6,442 nt of DNA from DATEZO01 sp035255485 (GCA_035255485.1 DATEZO010000320.1:1-6442); one strand, 5' to 3'. Shown: positions 1 through 6,076, counted from the first letter of the stretch. Translations and numbers: made by a program. Notes: generated by a model from the sequence alone, not told the origin.

Positions 1-1077
1 ATCTTCCGCGATGCGGTCTACCATCCGGGCGTGCCCACCGTTTCCGCCGCGCTCGCCGTGGCGGAAGACGAGGGCAGCTCGGGGCGCGATCTGCTGCGCG
101 CGGTGGTGATCGGTTACGAAATTTCAACCCGTATCGGCGCCGCCGTGCAGCCTTCGCATTACCGATATTTCCATACCACCGGCACCGTAGGCTGCTTCGG
201 CAGCGCGGCGGCGGCCGCATTTCTGATGGAGCCAAACAGCAAGGACACCATGCGCCATGCGCTCGCGACAGGCGCCAGCTTCGCAGCCGGTCTGCAGCAG
301 GCATTCCGATCCGATGCGATGACCAAGTCGCTGCACGGCGGACACGCGGCGGCGGCAGGAGTCACCGCGGCCAAGGGCGCGGCCGCCGGCATTACCGGCG
401 CGCTCGACATCCTGGAAGGAGAGGCGGGATTCGGCGCCGCGCTGTCCGACAGTCCCCACTGGCGCCGCGCCACCGAAGGGCTGGGCGAGCGCTACAACAT
501 CACGCAGATCACGCAGAAGAGCCACGGCTGCTGCGGCCATACCTTTGCCGCGATCGATGCCGTGCTGGCGCTGCGCCGCCAACTCGACGAATTGCATCCA
601 TCCGCGATACGCTCGATTGCGGTCGACACCTATCAGGCAGCGATCGACGTGACGGGAAATTTCGAGCCGCAGTCGGCGTACCAGGCGAAGTTCAGCCTGC
701 CGTACGTGATCTGCCACGCATTGCTGCATGGCTCGGTGCGCCTCAATGCGTTTACCGACAGCCGCCTGGCGGATGAAGCAACCCGCAGCTTGATGCGCCG
801 CGTGACGCTGGCGAGCGATCCGGCGATGTCCTCCGGATTCCCGTCCATGCGCGCCGCGCGCGTGCGGATTGCAACCGAAGAAGGCCGGGTGTTGGAACAC
901 ACTGCGCCATATCGCAAGGGCGATCCCGAAGCGCCGCTCTCCGACGCCGAGCTGAACGACAAGTTCGACGAGCTGGTCGCGCCGGTGATCGGGCGCGAGC
1001 CGGCGGCACGGCTGCGCCAAAAGCTGTGGCAGCTCGACCGTATCGATCTGGCGGAGCTGTGCCTGATACCGCAATGA
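1..1077 (+). CDS. MmgE/PrpD family protein (5'-truncated by window edge)
   Basis: The reading frame is open from base 1 and ends at TGA 1075-1077, giving 358 residues. The family usually has about 450-480, so roughly the first 100 are outside the window. Visible family signatures, numbered from the first visible codon, are HPG at 8-10, SGRDLLRAVVIGYE at 27-40, the Gly/Ala-rich segment GTVGCFGSAAAAA at 61-73, SLHGGHAAAAG at 110-120 followed by TGALDILEGEAGF at 132-144, KSHGCCGHTFAAIDA at 173-187, and AKFSLPYVICHALLHG at 229-244 in the C-terminal lid domain. Known members are cytosolic lyases or hydratases acting on small di- and tricarboxylic acids: 2-methylcitrate dehydratase, cis-aconitate decarboxylase, iminodisuccinate lyase. 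The sequence does not say which reaction applies. No prpB or prpC homologue is visible, so a 2-methylcitrate role is not supported here. Family assignment is firm; substrate is unknown. Confidence 0.93.
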   Translation: MFRDAVYHPGVPTVSAALAVAEDEGSSGRDLLRAVVIGYEISTRIGAAVQPSHYRYFHTTGTVGCFGSAAAAAFLMEPNSKDTMRHALATGASFAAGLQQAFRSDAMTKSLHGGHAAAAGVTAAKGAAAGITGALDILEGEAGFGAALSDSPHWRRATEGLGERYNITQITQKSHGCCGHTFAAIDAVLALRRQLDELHPSAIRSIAVDTYQAAIDVTGNFEPQSAYQAKFSLPYVICHALLHGSVRLNAFTDSRLADEATRSLMRRVTLASDPAMSSGFPSMRAARVRIATEEGRVLEHTAPYRKGDPEAPLSDAELNDKFDELVAPVIGREPAARLRQKLWQLDRIDLAELCLIPQ

Positions 1078-1129
1078 CGGGCTGGATGCGTGGGGCGGCG
1101 CGTTTTACGGTCATGAAGAGGAATAAGGC

Positions 1130-1159
1130 GGCCTGTTGAATTTCAGGCTTGCGCAGGCC
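1130..1159 (+). terminator. weak candidate hairpin after the MmgE/PrpD gene
   Basis: GGCCTG (1130-1135) can pair with CAGGCC (1154-1159), or GCCTG (1131-1135) with the nearer CAGGC (1144-1148). The structure begins 53 bases after the stop codon. No run of T follows, so intrinsic termination is doubtful; it could be an RNA 3'-end stem or chance. Confidence 0.2.
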
Positions 1160-1220
1160 ACACAAGCGCCCTGCAAAAGTTGCTACGCGTTCGTGTATCG
1201 GTTAGTGCAACTGCCGGCGC

Positions 1221-1249
1221 GACGCTATGCGTGACTATATGCATAGTCG
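1221..1249. repeat. clustered GACTATGC-like half-sites
   Basis: Two 10-base direct repeats with 8 of 10 identical bases, GACGCTATGC (1221-1230) and GACTATATGC (1233-1242), are followed by an inverted copy, GCATAGTCG (1241-1249). Together they form the perfect 6-4-6 dyad GACTAT-ATGC-ATAGTC (1233-1248) and a wider pairing CTATGC/GCATAG (1225-1230 with 1241-1246). This could be a multi-site operator or the complex end of a mobile element. Confidence 0.35.
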
Positions 1250-1542
1250 TTTCAGCCAATGGTGTCCCGGCGAAACCGGCGACGGTATTCTTACGCAAGA
1301 ATTCAGCGCGAGAGTGGTCGTTGGAACGTGCTTGGCGAAGTGCTGGAGCCGCTATGGAGCAGAACGCAGCGAAGGACCGCTATGCAGCGTCACCGGACGT
1401 AGCGAAAAGGCTGCTTTCAAGAAGCCTGATGGCATAGAATGATCGACCGGTCGTCGGTCAATTTTGTCAGTCAGCATATTGCCAAGACGGCTGCGTGGAC
1501 TGTGAAAATCCAAAGCTGACAGATGAAAAGAAACGACTATGC
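1241..1542. repeat. 13-bp inverted repeat bounding a 302-base segment (MITE-like?)
   Basis: GCATAGTCGTTTC at 1241-1253 is the exact reverse complement of GAAACGACTATGC at 1530-1542. A 13-base exact match on opposite strands is unlikely by chance within a 500-base gap. The arms diverge inward after 13 bases. The immediate flanks (TAT before 1241, TTG after 1542) show no target duplication beyond a single T, and no transposase is inside. It could be a miniature inverted-repeat element, a decayed insertion sequence, or two copies of a regulatory site facing each other. Confidence 0.4.
1442..1462. promoter_or_regulatory. TetR-type operator candidate
   Basis: The core dyad is GACCG (1445-1449), N5, CGGTC (1455-1459). 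Pairing resumes outside one mismatched pair with AT (1442-1443) against AT (1461-1462), giving a 21-base imperfect palindrome; GACCGGTC at 1445-1452 is itself palindromic. TetR/AcrR-family regulators often bind GACCG/CGGTC-armed dyads near their own promoters. No TetR gene is visible in the window, and the nearest downstream gene starts 135 bases away. The site may be a remnant of a lost regulator or belong to a distant one. Confidence 0.35.
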
Positions 1543-1555
1543 TTGTCTGGTTAAT

Positions 1556-1561
1556 TAGAAT
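1556..1561 (+). promoter_or_regulatory. possible -10 box for the DUF6602-like gene
   Basis: TAGAAT matches the sigma-70 -10 consensus at five of six positions and lies 36 bases before the ATG at 1598. The hexamer 17 bases upstream (ACGACT, 1533-1538) is a poor -35 box and overlaps the right inverted-repeat arm at 1530-1542. Transcription would start near 1568. Confidence 0.25.
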
Positions 1562-1597
1562 CTATCCGATTGTCTTTTGCATTTTTGGTCATTTGTA

Positions 1598-2536
1598 ATG
1601 AGTAAAAATTTTTTCGTTCGCCTTAAGGACTACTACGAGAAAGTAGGCGCAGTTCTGCGAGGTGAGGCTTCGGCTGCAGCCATCTTTCCTAATACGTCCG
1701 ACATTGGAATGTCGCGGGAAAAAATTTACGTAGAGTTTTTGCGAATGCACGCACCAGCAAGATGCAATGTTTTCTTGGGAGGGTTTATTTTCGATATGGC
1801 AGGGAATGAATCGCGGCAGTTGGATGTTATCGTTACAAACGACACAACCCCACGGTTCGACCTTCACAATAAAGACGGAAATGGGAAATCTTTTTCACCT
1901 ATTGAGGGTACTTTAGGTGTCGTTTCGGTCAAATCGACTTTGGATCAACGCGAGTTGGAAGATGCATTGTTGGGAATCGCGTCTATTCCACTTACCTCTG
2001 ACGTACGTGAACGCCTCGTACCTGGCATTGATGTTCCGGACTATAACGATTGGCCTCTTAAAATCATTTATGCATCAGATGGTATCTCAGCGAAGAAGTT
2101 ATTGATGCATTTGTTCGCTTTTTATCACCTACGTCCCGAAATTCCAGTATATCGGCGTCCCAACATAATCCATGTCGCGGGAAAGTACGTTTTGCTGCGA
2201 ACCGTTAGAAATATGTGCGACGTAGCATCGGAATATTACGGCACCCCTTCAAACCTACAAATAGGCAATTACAACTTGATCACGGTAGGTGCTGACTTAC
2301 AGGGCATTCAGTGGACAATACAAGGACTTCAGGAGAAAGCGCTAGCCTCCTCTTTTATTATTTTCAATTATGGCGAAATGATAAATAAAATTAATGCACT
2401 GTTGCCTATCCCCCCGCAATCCGATGGCAAACATTTTCAGGTTGAAGATTTTCCTGAAGCAATCGAAATCATTACGAAAGCCGCCGAAAAGTTAAAACGA
2501 GAGCAAATGGGATCGCTTCCGAAACAAAAGGACTAA
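1598..2536 (+). CDS. DUF6602-like protein, possible PD-(D/E)XK-fold nuclease
   Basis: A 312-residue soluble protein without signal peptide or membrane segments. It resembles, from memory, the uncharacterised DUF6602 family. A possible nuclease core is E41 in the first helix, then QLDVIV with D76, then PIEGTLG with E103 leading into VVSVKST with K112. The spacing fits a PD-(D/E)XK fold, but the usual acid two residues before the lysine is S110, so E103 would have to replace it or the site is inactive. The C-terminus (residues 285-312) is charged and helical. I chose ATG 1598 over the in-frame TTG at 1577, which is seven codons earlier; neither has a clear Shine-Dalgarno sequence. The gene is markedly AT-richer than its neighbours: 22 G/C of 60 at 2041-2100 against 40 of 60 at 4021-4080. 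It stands alone between gaps of over 400 bases, which suggests horizontal transfer. A defence role is conceivable but unproven. Confidence 0.72.
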   Translation: MSKNFFVRLKDYYEKVGAVLRGEASAAAIFPNTSDIGMSREKIYVEFLRMHAPARCNVFLGGFIFDMAGNESRQLDVIVTNDTTPRFDLHNKDGNGKSFSPIEGTLGVVSVKSTLDQRELEDALLGIASIPLTSDVRERLVPGIDVPDYNDWPLKIIYASDGISAKKLLMHLFAFYHLRPEIPVYRRPNIIHVAGKYVLLRTVRNMCDVASEYYGTPSNLQIGNYNLITVGADLQGIQWTIQGLQEKALASSFIIFNYGEMINKINALLPIPPQSDGKHFQVEDFPEAIEIITKAAEKLKREQMGSLPKQKD

Positions 2537-2906
2537 AGTTATCAATATCATCCGCACCACATGACGTGGGCCTCGCTAAGTCGTCGCCATATTTTCGGTT
2601 ATCCAACGTGCGCATGTCGACGCTTGGAAGGGTGAAGGCATTTCGGCAAACTCTATGTCTGTAAACAGTCTGAAGCTGCCTGTCAAGGGTTGCTGCTTCA
2701 TGGGCCGTTCCTGGCCGGTCTTCCTGATCCAATCTACTCCTTCCCATGATTGCCATGAGGACGACGGCAGTCCTTCCATCCCTTATAAATCGCGCCTGCT
2801 CATAAACGCCCCCTGCCCCCCGATTTTTTCCGACCAGCTGGCCGTGGCAGGCCGGTAGCACAAACGTGGCGCGACTTGGACTTGCTTTGCGCTCTTCGGT
2901 TTGTCT
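2537..2906. other. 370-base gap with no recognised content
   Basis: Short open frames on both strands (forward 2655-2858; reverse 2576-2779 and 2472-2861) give no recognisable protein and no good ribosome binding site. No RNA gene, clean terminator or insertion-sequence end is evident. The only oddity is a C-rich run followed by six T near 2814-2828, without a preceding dyad. Composition is intermediate between the AT-richer gene to the left and the GC-rich cluster to the right, which suggests an old insertion boundary. Confidence 0.5.
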
Positions 2907-2935
2907 TTGAAAAAGATGATATATTGTTTAAATAT
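2907..2935 (+). promoter_or_regulatory. candidate sigma-70 promoter of the permease gene
   Basis: TTGAAA (2907-2912) matches the -35 consensus at five of six positions. An AT-rich -10 region follows at 2928-2935 (TTAAATAT), at a spacing of about 15-17 bases depending on the hexamer chosen. The -10 end touches the IclR-type palindrome at 2935, an arrangement suited to repression by occlusion. Confidence 0.4.
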
Positions 2936-2949
2936 GGAATAGCGTTCCA
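2935..2949. promoter_or_regulatory. IclR-type operator, copy 1
   Basis: TGGAA-TAGCG-TTCCA is a perfect 5-5-5 inverted repeat. Arms and spacing equal those of the E. coli IclR consensus (TGGAA, N5, TTCCA). The 17-base context ATGGAATAGCGTTCCAA (2934-2950) recurs exactly upstream of the flavoprotein gene. The site ends 23 bases before the permease ATG and abuts the promoter. No IclR-family gene is in the window. Confidence 0.7.
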
Positions 2950-2972
2950 ACAATGGAGTGGCGGCGACTGAC

Positions 2973-3923
2973 ATGCTGGAAGTTCTCTCAATCACAGGCC
3001 CGATTTTCGCCGTCATCGCGGTGGGCTATGCCGCCGTGCGGCTGCGCTGGTTTTCCAAGCCAGACATCCGGGTGATCGGCAAATTCGTGATGAGCTTCGC
3101 GCTGCCGTCGCTGCTATTCAAGGCGCTGTCGCAGCGCTCCTTCGGCGAGATCATGAATGCCGGGTATCTGGCTGCGTATGCGCTCGGCTCGATTGCCGTG
3201 ATGGCCGCCGGCATCGGCATCGCCTATTTCTGGCAGAAGCGCAGCCTGCAGGTCAGCGCGCTGAACGGCCTGGGCATGTCGGTTTCCAACAGCGGCTTCA
3301 TCGGTTATCCGATCGTGCTGCAGCTGCTCGGCCCGCCCGCGGCGGTGGCGCTGGCGCTGACTCTGACCGTCGAAAATGTCCTGATGATACCGCTTGCGTT
3401 AAGCCTGGCCGAAGCGGCCAGCGCAGGCGGACAAAAGGGGCGCGCCCATACGCTGATCATCGCGTCATTCTCTCGTCTGCTGCACAACCCCCTGATCCTT
3501 GCAATCGTGGCCGGAATGGCCGTCGCGCTGCTCGGCATCCATCTGCCGCAATCGCTGGCGCGCGCGGTCGACATGTTCGCCGTCGCTTCCGGCGCCGGAG
3601 CGCTGTTCGTGATCGGCGGCACCCTGGTCGGACTGAAGCCGGCGAACATGCTCGGCGACATGGCGCGCATCGGCGCGGGCAAGCTGCTGCTGCATCCGCT
3701 CGCGGTATTCGGCGCATTCATGCTGCTGCCGCCGGTTGATACAACGCTGCGCATGGCGGCAGTTACCTTCGCCTGCATGCCGATGCTGAGCATCTACCCG
3801 ATCCTCGCGCAGAAATACGGCGAGGAGGAGGGCTGTGCGGCGGCGCTTTTGGCGACGACGCTGGCATCGTTCGCGTCGATCAGCGCCGGCATCTGGGCAA
3901 TGCACCTGGTATTCCAACAATGA
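2973..3923 (+). CDS. AEC-family (auxin efflux carrier-like) permease
   Basis: A 316-residue, very hydrophobic inner-membrane protein with about ten membrane spans in two halves, separated by a short polar loop near residues 150-158 (SAGGQKGRA). Family features are ITGPIFAVIAVGY at 7-19, FALPSLLFKALS at 42-53, the conserved SNSGFIGYPIVLQLLG at 105-120, HNPLILAIVAGM at 171-182 and the final-repeat segment MPMLSIYPILAQKYG at 269-283. Bacterial AEC proteins transport small organic acids such as malate or malonate; the direction and substrate here are unknown. ATG 2973 gives the usual family N-terminus (MLEVLSITGP). GGAG at 2955-2958 is 14 bases upstream, a long spacing, and GTG 2958 in the same frame is an alternative giving 321 residues. 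It follows the IclR-type operator and lies 51 bases before the LysR gene, so the two are probably co-transcribed. Confidence 0.9.
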   Translation: MLEVLSITGPIFAVIAVGYAAVRLRWFSKPDIRVIGKFVMSFALPSLLFKALSQRSFGEIMNAGYLAAYALGSIAVMAAGIGIAYFWQKRSLQVSALNGLGMSVSNSGFIGYPIVLQLLGPPAAVALALTLTVENVLMIPLALSLAEAASAGGQKGRAHTLIIASFSRLLHNPLILAIVAGMAVALLGIHLPQSLARAVDMFAVASGAGALFVIGGTLVGLKPANMLGDMARIGAGKLLLHPLAVFGAFMLLPPVDTTLRMAAVTFACMPMLSIYPILAQKYGEEEGCAAALLATTLASFASISAGIWAMHLVFQQ

Positions 3924-3934
3924 TTCGGTAGATG

Positions 3935-3948
3935 CGGCAGGGCTGCCG
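3935..3948 (+). other. small GC hairpin between permease and regulator genes
   Basis: CGGCAG-GG-CTGCCG forms a compact stem, realistically five pairs with a GGGC loop. It starts 12 bases after the permease stop and is not followed by T residues. It may stabilise the upstream message or partly attenuate transcription into the LysR gene; a full terminator is unlikely. Confidence 0.25.
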
Positions 3949-3959
3949 TGCCAGAAACC

Positions 3960-3967
3960 GGAGGGAG
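3960..3967 (+). promoter_or_regulatory. ribosome binding site that decides the LysR start
   Basis: GGAGGGAG lies seven bases before ATG 3975. It rules out the upstream in-frame GTG at 3948, which has no such site and would add nine residues unlike a LysR N-terminus. Confidence 0.7.
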
Positions 3968-3974
3968 ACGTAGC

Positions 3975-4892
3975 ATGAGAATGGACATTCCGGCCCTGGA
4001 GCTGTTCGTCGCGGCGGTCGAGGACAAGAGCCTGTCGAAGGCGGCGGAGCGCGTCAACGTCGTCACTTCCGCCGCCAGCAAGCGCATCATCGAACTGGAA
4101 CGCCAGCTGGGCGTGGTGCTGCTGCACCGGCACGGGCGCGGAGTGGAACCGACGCCGGCCGGCACCATGCTGTACCAGCGCGCCAAGTCGATCCTGCGCG
4201 GCGTGAAGTTGGCGGAGGAGGCGGTGGCGGAGTTCGCACCGACCGGCATCGCCAAGATCCGGCTGGTCGCCAACCGCTCGACCATGCTGCAGTTCGTCCC
4301 GACGCTGGTCAGCCGCTACCTGACGCGCACGCCGGACACCCGCATCGACCTGATGGAGCGGCTCAGCTTCGACATCCCGCGCCTGGTGGCGGACGGCGAG
4401 GCCGATCTCGGCGTGTACCACGGCATCCGCCCGGCGCCGGGCGTCACTTCCTATCCGTACGTGAAGGACAAGGTGGTGCTGGTGGTGCCGCGCGGCCATG
4501 CGCTGGAAGCGAAAGGTTCGGTGTTCCTGGAAGATGCGGTCGACTGCGACTTCATCGGTTACTTCCCGCGCCACTCCTTTGAAGCCTTCATGGAGCTGGC
4601 AGAACAGAGCCTGTCGCGTCCGCTCAACGTGCGCGTGCAGGTCACGAATTTCGAGGCGCGCTGCACCATGGTCAGCGAAGGATTGGGGCTGGCGATCATG
4701 CCGGAGCAGGGCGCGCGCATGCATGCGTCGCGCCTGAACCTGTCCTGTTTGCCGCTGAAGGATGATTGGGCGACGCGCCAGTATTACCTGTGCACGCGCA
4801 CCGCGTCCAACTTGACGCCTCCGGTGTCGGACCTGCGCGATTACCTGTTAGCCGGCGGCAAGGAAGGGCGCAGCGCCACCGCGCAAATCTGA
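3975..4892 (+). CDS. LysR-type transcriptional regulator
   Basis: A cytosolic DNA-binding protein of 305 residues, normal for the family. The N-terminal winged helix-turn-helix spans about residues 5-65, with the signature KSLSKAAERVNVVTSAASKR (18-37), LERQLGVVLLHRHGRGVEPT (41-60) and PAG (61-63), followed by the linker helix to about 88. The effector-binding domain (about 93-295, periplasmic-binding-protein type 2 fold) has ADLGVYHG at 143-150, VVLVVPRGHAL at 167-177 and the typical MVSEGLGLAIMPEQGA at 232-247. The HTH carries TSAASKR where many members have PSAVSRQ. Family knowledge suggests an inducer-responsive activator binding T-N11-A dyads; one such dyad lies at 4939-4963, between this gene and the AroE-like gene. 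Unusually for the family, it is not divergent from a target gene but sits in line after the permease. The inducer is unknown, perhaps a pathway intermediate. Confidence 0.93.
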   Translation: MRMDIPALELFVAAVEDKSLSKAAERVNVVTSAASKRIIELERQLGVVLLHRHGRGVEPTPAGTMLYQRAKSILRGVKLAEEAVAEFAPTGIAKIRLVANRSTMLQFVPTLVSRYLTRTPDTRIDLMERLSFDIPRLVADGEADLGVYHGIRPAPGVTSYPYVKDKVVLVVPRGHALEAKGSVFLEDAVDCDFIGYFPRHSFEAFMELAEQSLSRPLNVRVQVTNFEARCTMVSEGLGLAIMPEQGARMHASRLNLSCLPLKDDWATRQYYLCTRTASNLTPPVSDLRDYLLAGGKEGRSATAQI

Positions 4893-4938
4893 ACGCTTCC
4901 TTTCCAAATTTTCGCAGTTCGGTCTCCGTGGCGGGAAT

Positions 4939-4963
4939 AGGATTTTTATTGCACCGAAATCCT
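4939..4963. promoter_or_regulatory. LysR-box candidate upstream of the AroE-like gene
   Basis: AGGATTT (4939-4945), an 11-base spacer and AAATCCT (4957-4963) form a perfect 7-base inverted repeat. Its inner bases make an exact T-N11-A, the classic LysR-type recognition pattern. It ends 37 bases before ATG 5001, in the 108-base gap after the LysR gene. No T run follows, so it is less likely to be the LysR terminator. Confidence 0.5.
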
Positions 4964-5000
4964 CTGTCCACATTCCCAACCATTCAAACCGGAGACATGA

Positions 5001-5819
5001 ATGAATAACAGCTATGCAAAGCTGAACGGCGAAACGCGCGTGATTGCAATCATCGGCGACCCGATCGCGCAGGTGAAATCGCCGGCTGGCGTGACGCAGG
5101 CGCTGCTCGAACATGGGCGCAATGCGCTGGTGATCCCGATCCACGTCGCGCCCGCCGAACTGGCCCGCTTCATCGACGGCGTCAGCCTGGCAAAAAACTT
5201 CGACGGCATGATCGTCACGGTGCCGCACAAGTTCGCGGTCAGCAGGCATTGCGCCAGCATGACCGAGCGCGCGCGCTTTCTCGGTGCGGTCAATGTCCTG
5301 CGCCGCAATCCTGACGACACCTGGCATGGCGACATGGTGGACGGTCTCGCCTTCGTCGGCGGTATCCGCAGCGCCGGCTGCAAGCCGGAGGGGCAGAAGG
5401 CCCTGCTGGTCGGGGCCGGCGGGGCCGGATCGGCAATTGCGCTGGCGTTGCTGGAAGAAGACGTATCCGAACTGGCGATACACGACGAAGACCGCGGCCG
5501 CCGCGACGCGCTGCTGGAACGCCTGCATGCCCGGTTCGGAAGCCGGGTGCATGCGGGCTCCTCCGACCCGACCGGCTATACGCTGGTTGCCAATGCGACG
5601 CCGGCCGGCATGCGCGAAGGCGACCCGTACCCGCTGCAGGTGGACAAGCTGACCAGCGACATGTTCGTCGGCGACGTGATCACTTCGCCGGTCGTCACCC
5701 CGCTGATCGTCGCGGCGCGCACGCGCGGCTGCCCGACCCAGATCGGCGGCGGGATGTTCCGCGCCGACCAGGAACTGATGCTGAAATTTCTGCTGGAAGA
5801 CGGTCCGCTCGCACGCTAG
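5001..5819 (+). CDS. shikimate dehydrogenase (AroE) paralog, probably NAD-linked and catabolic
   Basis: A 272-residue cytosolic enzyme of normal AroE length. The substrate domain (about 12-115) keeps the catalytic lysine K77 in VTVPHK, N98 in GAVNVL, S27-P28 and D114 in GDMVDG. The Rossmann domain has the GAGGAG loop (138-143) and NATPAGM (198-204); Q257 lies in GGGMFRADQ. Several residues lining the shikimate site differ from canonical AroE: the first serine of SxSP is V25, the Asn of NVTVP is I71, and NTD before the catalytic Asp is M112-V113. After the second Rossmann strand the sequence is IHDED (160-164) rather than the NRT-type NADP motif, and an acid there favours NAD. The likely reaction is NAD-dependent oxidation of a ring or secondary alcohol other than shikimate. 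CGGAG at 4990-4994 sets ATG 5001; an ATG at 4997 reads only three codons. The LysR-box dyad upstream suggests LysR control. Confidence 0.85.
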   Translation: MNNSYAKLNGETRVIAIIGDPIAQVKSPAGVTQALLEHGRNALVIPIHVAPAELARFIDGVSLAKNFDGMIVTVPHKFAVSRHCASMTERARFLGAVNVLRRNPDDTWHGDMVDGLAFVGGIRSAGCKPEGQKALLVGAGGAGSAIALALLEEDVSELAIHDEDRGRRDALLERLHARFGSRVHAGSSDPTGYTLVANATPAGMREGDPYPLQVDKLTSDMFVGDVITSPVVTPLIVAARTRGCPTQIGGGMFRADQELMLKFLLEDGPLAR

Positions 5820-5824
5820 TTTCC

Positions 5825-5861
5825 CCCTCACCTGCGGGCGGGCGAGGGACATGGGTGAGGG
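5825..5861. repeat. REP-like palindromic hairpin after the AroE-like gene
   Basis: CCCTCACC (5825-5832) pairs perfectly with GGTGAGGG (5854-5861) around a G-rich 21-base loop. It starts five bases after the TAG. CCCTCACC/GGTGAGGG-ended palindromes are common interspersed elements between proteobacterial genes, and this looks like a shortened or decayed copy. No T run follows, so any terminator or 3'-end protection role would rest on the stem alone. Confidence 0.5.
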
Positions 5862-6030
5862 CATTTGCAAGGGAACCGGTTTGAGCAACTACTGCTGCCT
5901 ACTCAGGTTGGACCAGAATTCGCCCGTCTCCTGTAAGCGAGCACTCCCTCCGCGCCACACCTAAAACTGCATCGAAAAGCCATGCCTTATCCGCCCTCAA
6001 GTTTTCGAATAACCGCTCACCAGCTTGCTG

Positions 6031-6059
6031 TTGTCCGCTATTGTTCATTCCAAAATAAT
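6031..6059 (+). promoter_or_regulatory. candidate sigma-70 promoter of the flavoprotein gene
   Basis: TTGTCC (6031-6036, four of six consensus bases), a 17-base spacer and AATAAT (6054-6059, five of six). Transcription would begin near 6066, placing the IclR-type operator just downstream of the start, a repressing position. A weaker alternative is TTGTTC (6041-6046) with TATCGT (6064-6069), also 17 bases apart. The rest of 5862-6030 shows nothing recognisable. Confidence 0.4.
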
Positions 6060-6076
6060 GTTGTATCGTTGCGGAA

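Larger units (their letters stand above)
1078..1597. other. 520-base intergenic gap, palindrome-rich, no convincing gene
   Basis: Short open frames exist here (TTG 1180 to 1437 and GTG 1227 to 1442) but they overlap each other, lack a Shine-Dalgarno sequence and give no recognisable protein. The stretch has several short dyads: GACTAT-ATGC-ATAGTC (1233-1248), ATTCTT-ACGC-AAGAAT (1287-1302) and the TetR-like dyad at 1442-1462. Two 13-base arms of an inverted repeat lie at 1241-1253 and 1530-1542. Base composition falls toward the AT-richer gene downstream. I read it as the left flank of an insertion, possibly a decayed or miniature mobile element. Confidence 0.5.

Noticed and set aside
124..1074. 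316-codon reverse-strand open frame opposite the MmgE/PrpD gene
   Set aside because: The forward frame carries clear MmgE/PrpD motifs over its whole length; the reverse product has low-complexity Arg/Ala composition and no known motif.
1180..1442. Two overlapping forward frames (1180-1437 and 1227-1442) that could be small proteins
   Set aside because: They use TTG or GTG starts without ribosome binding sites, overlap in different frames, match nothing I know, and run through palindromes and an inverted-repeat arm.
2472..2861. Reverse-strand frames in the gap after the DUF6602-like gene, considered as transposase remnants
   Set aside because: No transposase motif, no DDE residues in context and no terminal repeats could be recognised; one frame also overlaps the end of the forward gene.
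3911..3920. TTCCAACAATG near the permease stop, repeating part of the operator context at 2945-2955
   Set aside because: It lies at the 3' end of the coding region, lacks the TGGAA partner arm and is only 11 bases long, so it is probably coincidence.
3465..4724. 419-codon reverse-strand open frame across the permease and LysR genes
   Set aside because: It mirrors two well-supported forward genes in GC-rich DNA, is rich in Arg, His, Ala and Gln as expected of an antisense shadow, and shows no recognisable domain.
4997..5008. Three-codon upstream frame (ATG AAT GAA TAA) overlapping the AroE-like start
   Set aside because: The Shine-Dalgarno sequence is only two bases from this ATG, too close to use, while it is correctly placed for ATG 5001; the overlap is most likely incidental.
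4848..5888. 346-codon reverse-strand open frame opposite the AroE-like gene
   Set aside because: Antisense of a conserved gene; it also spans the intergenic dyad and the REP-like hairpin, which is unlike a real gene.
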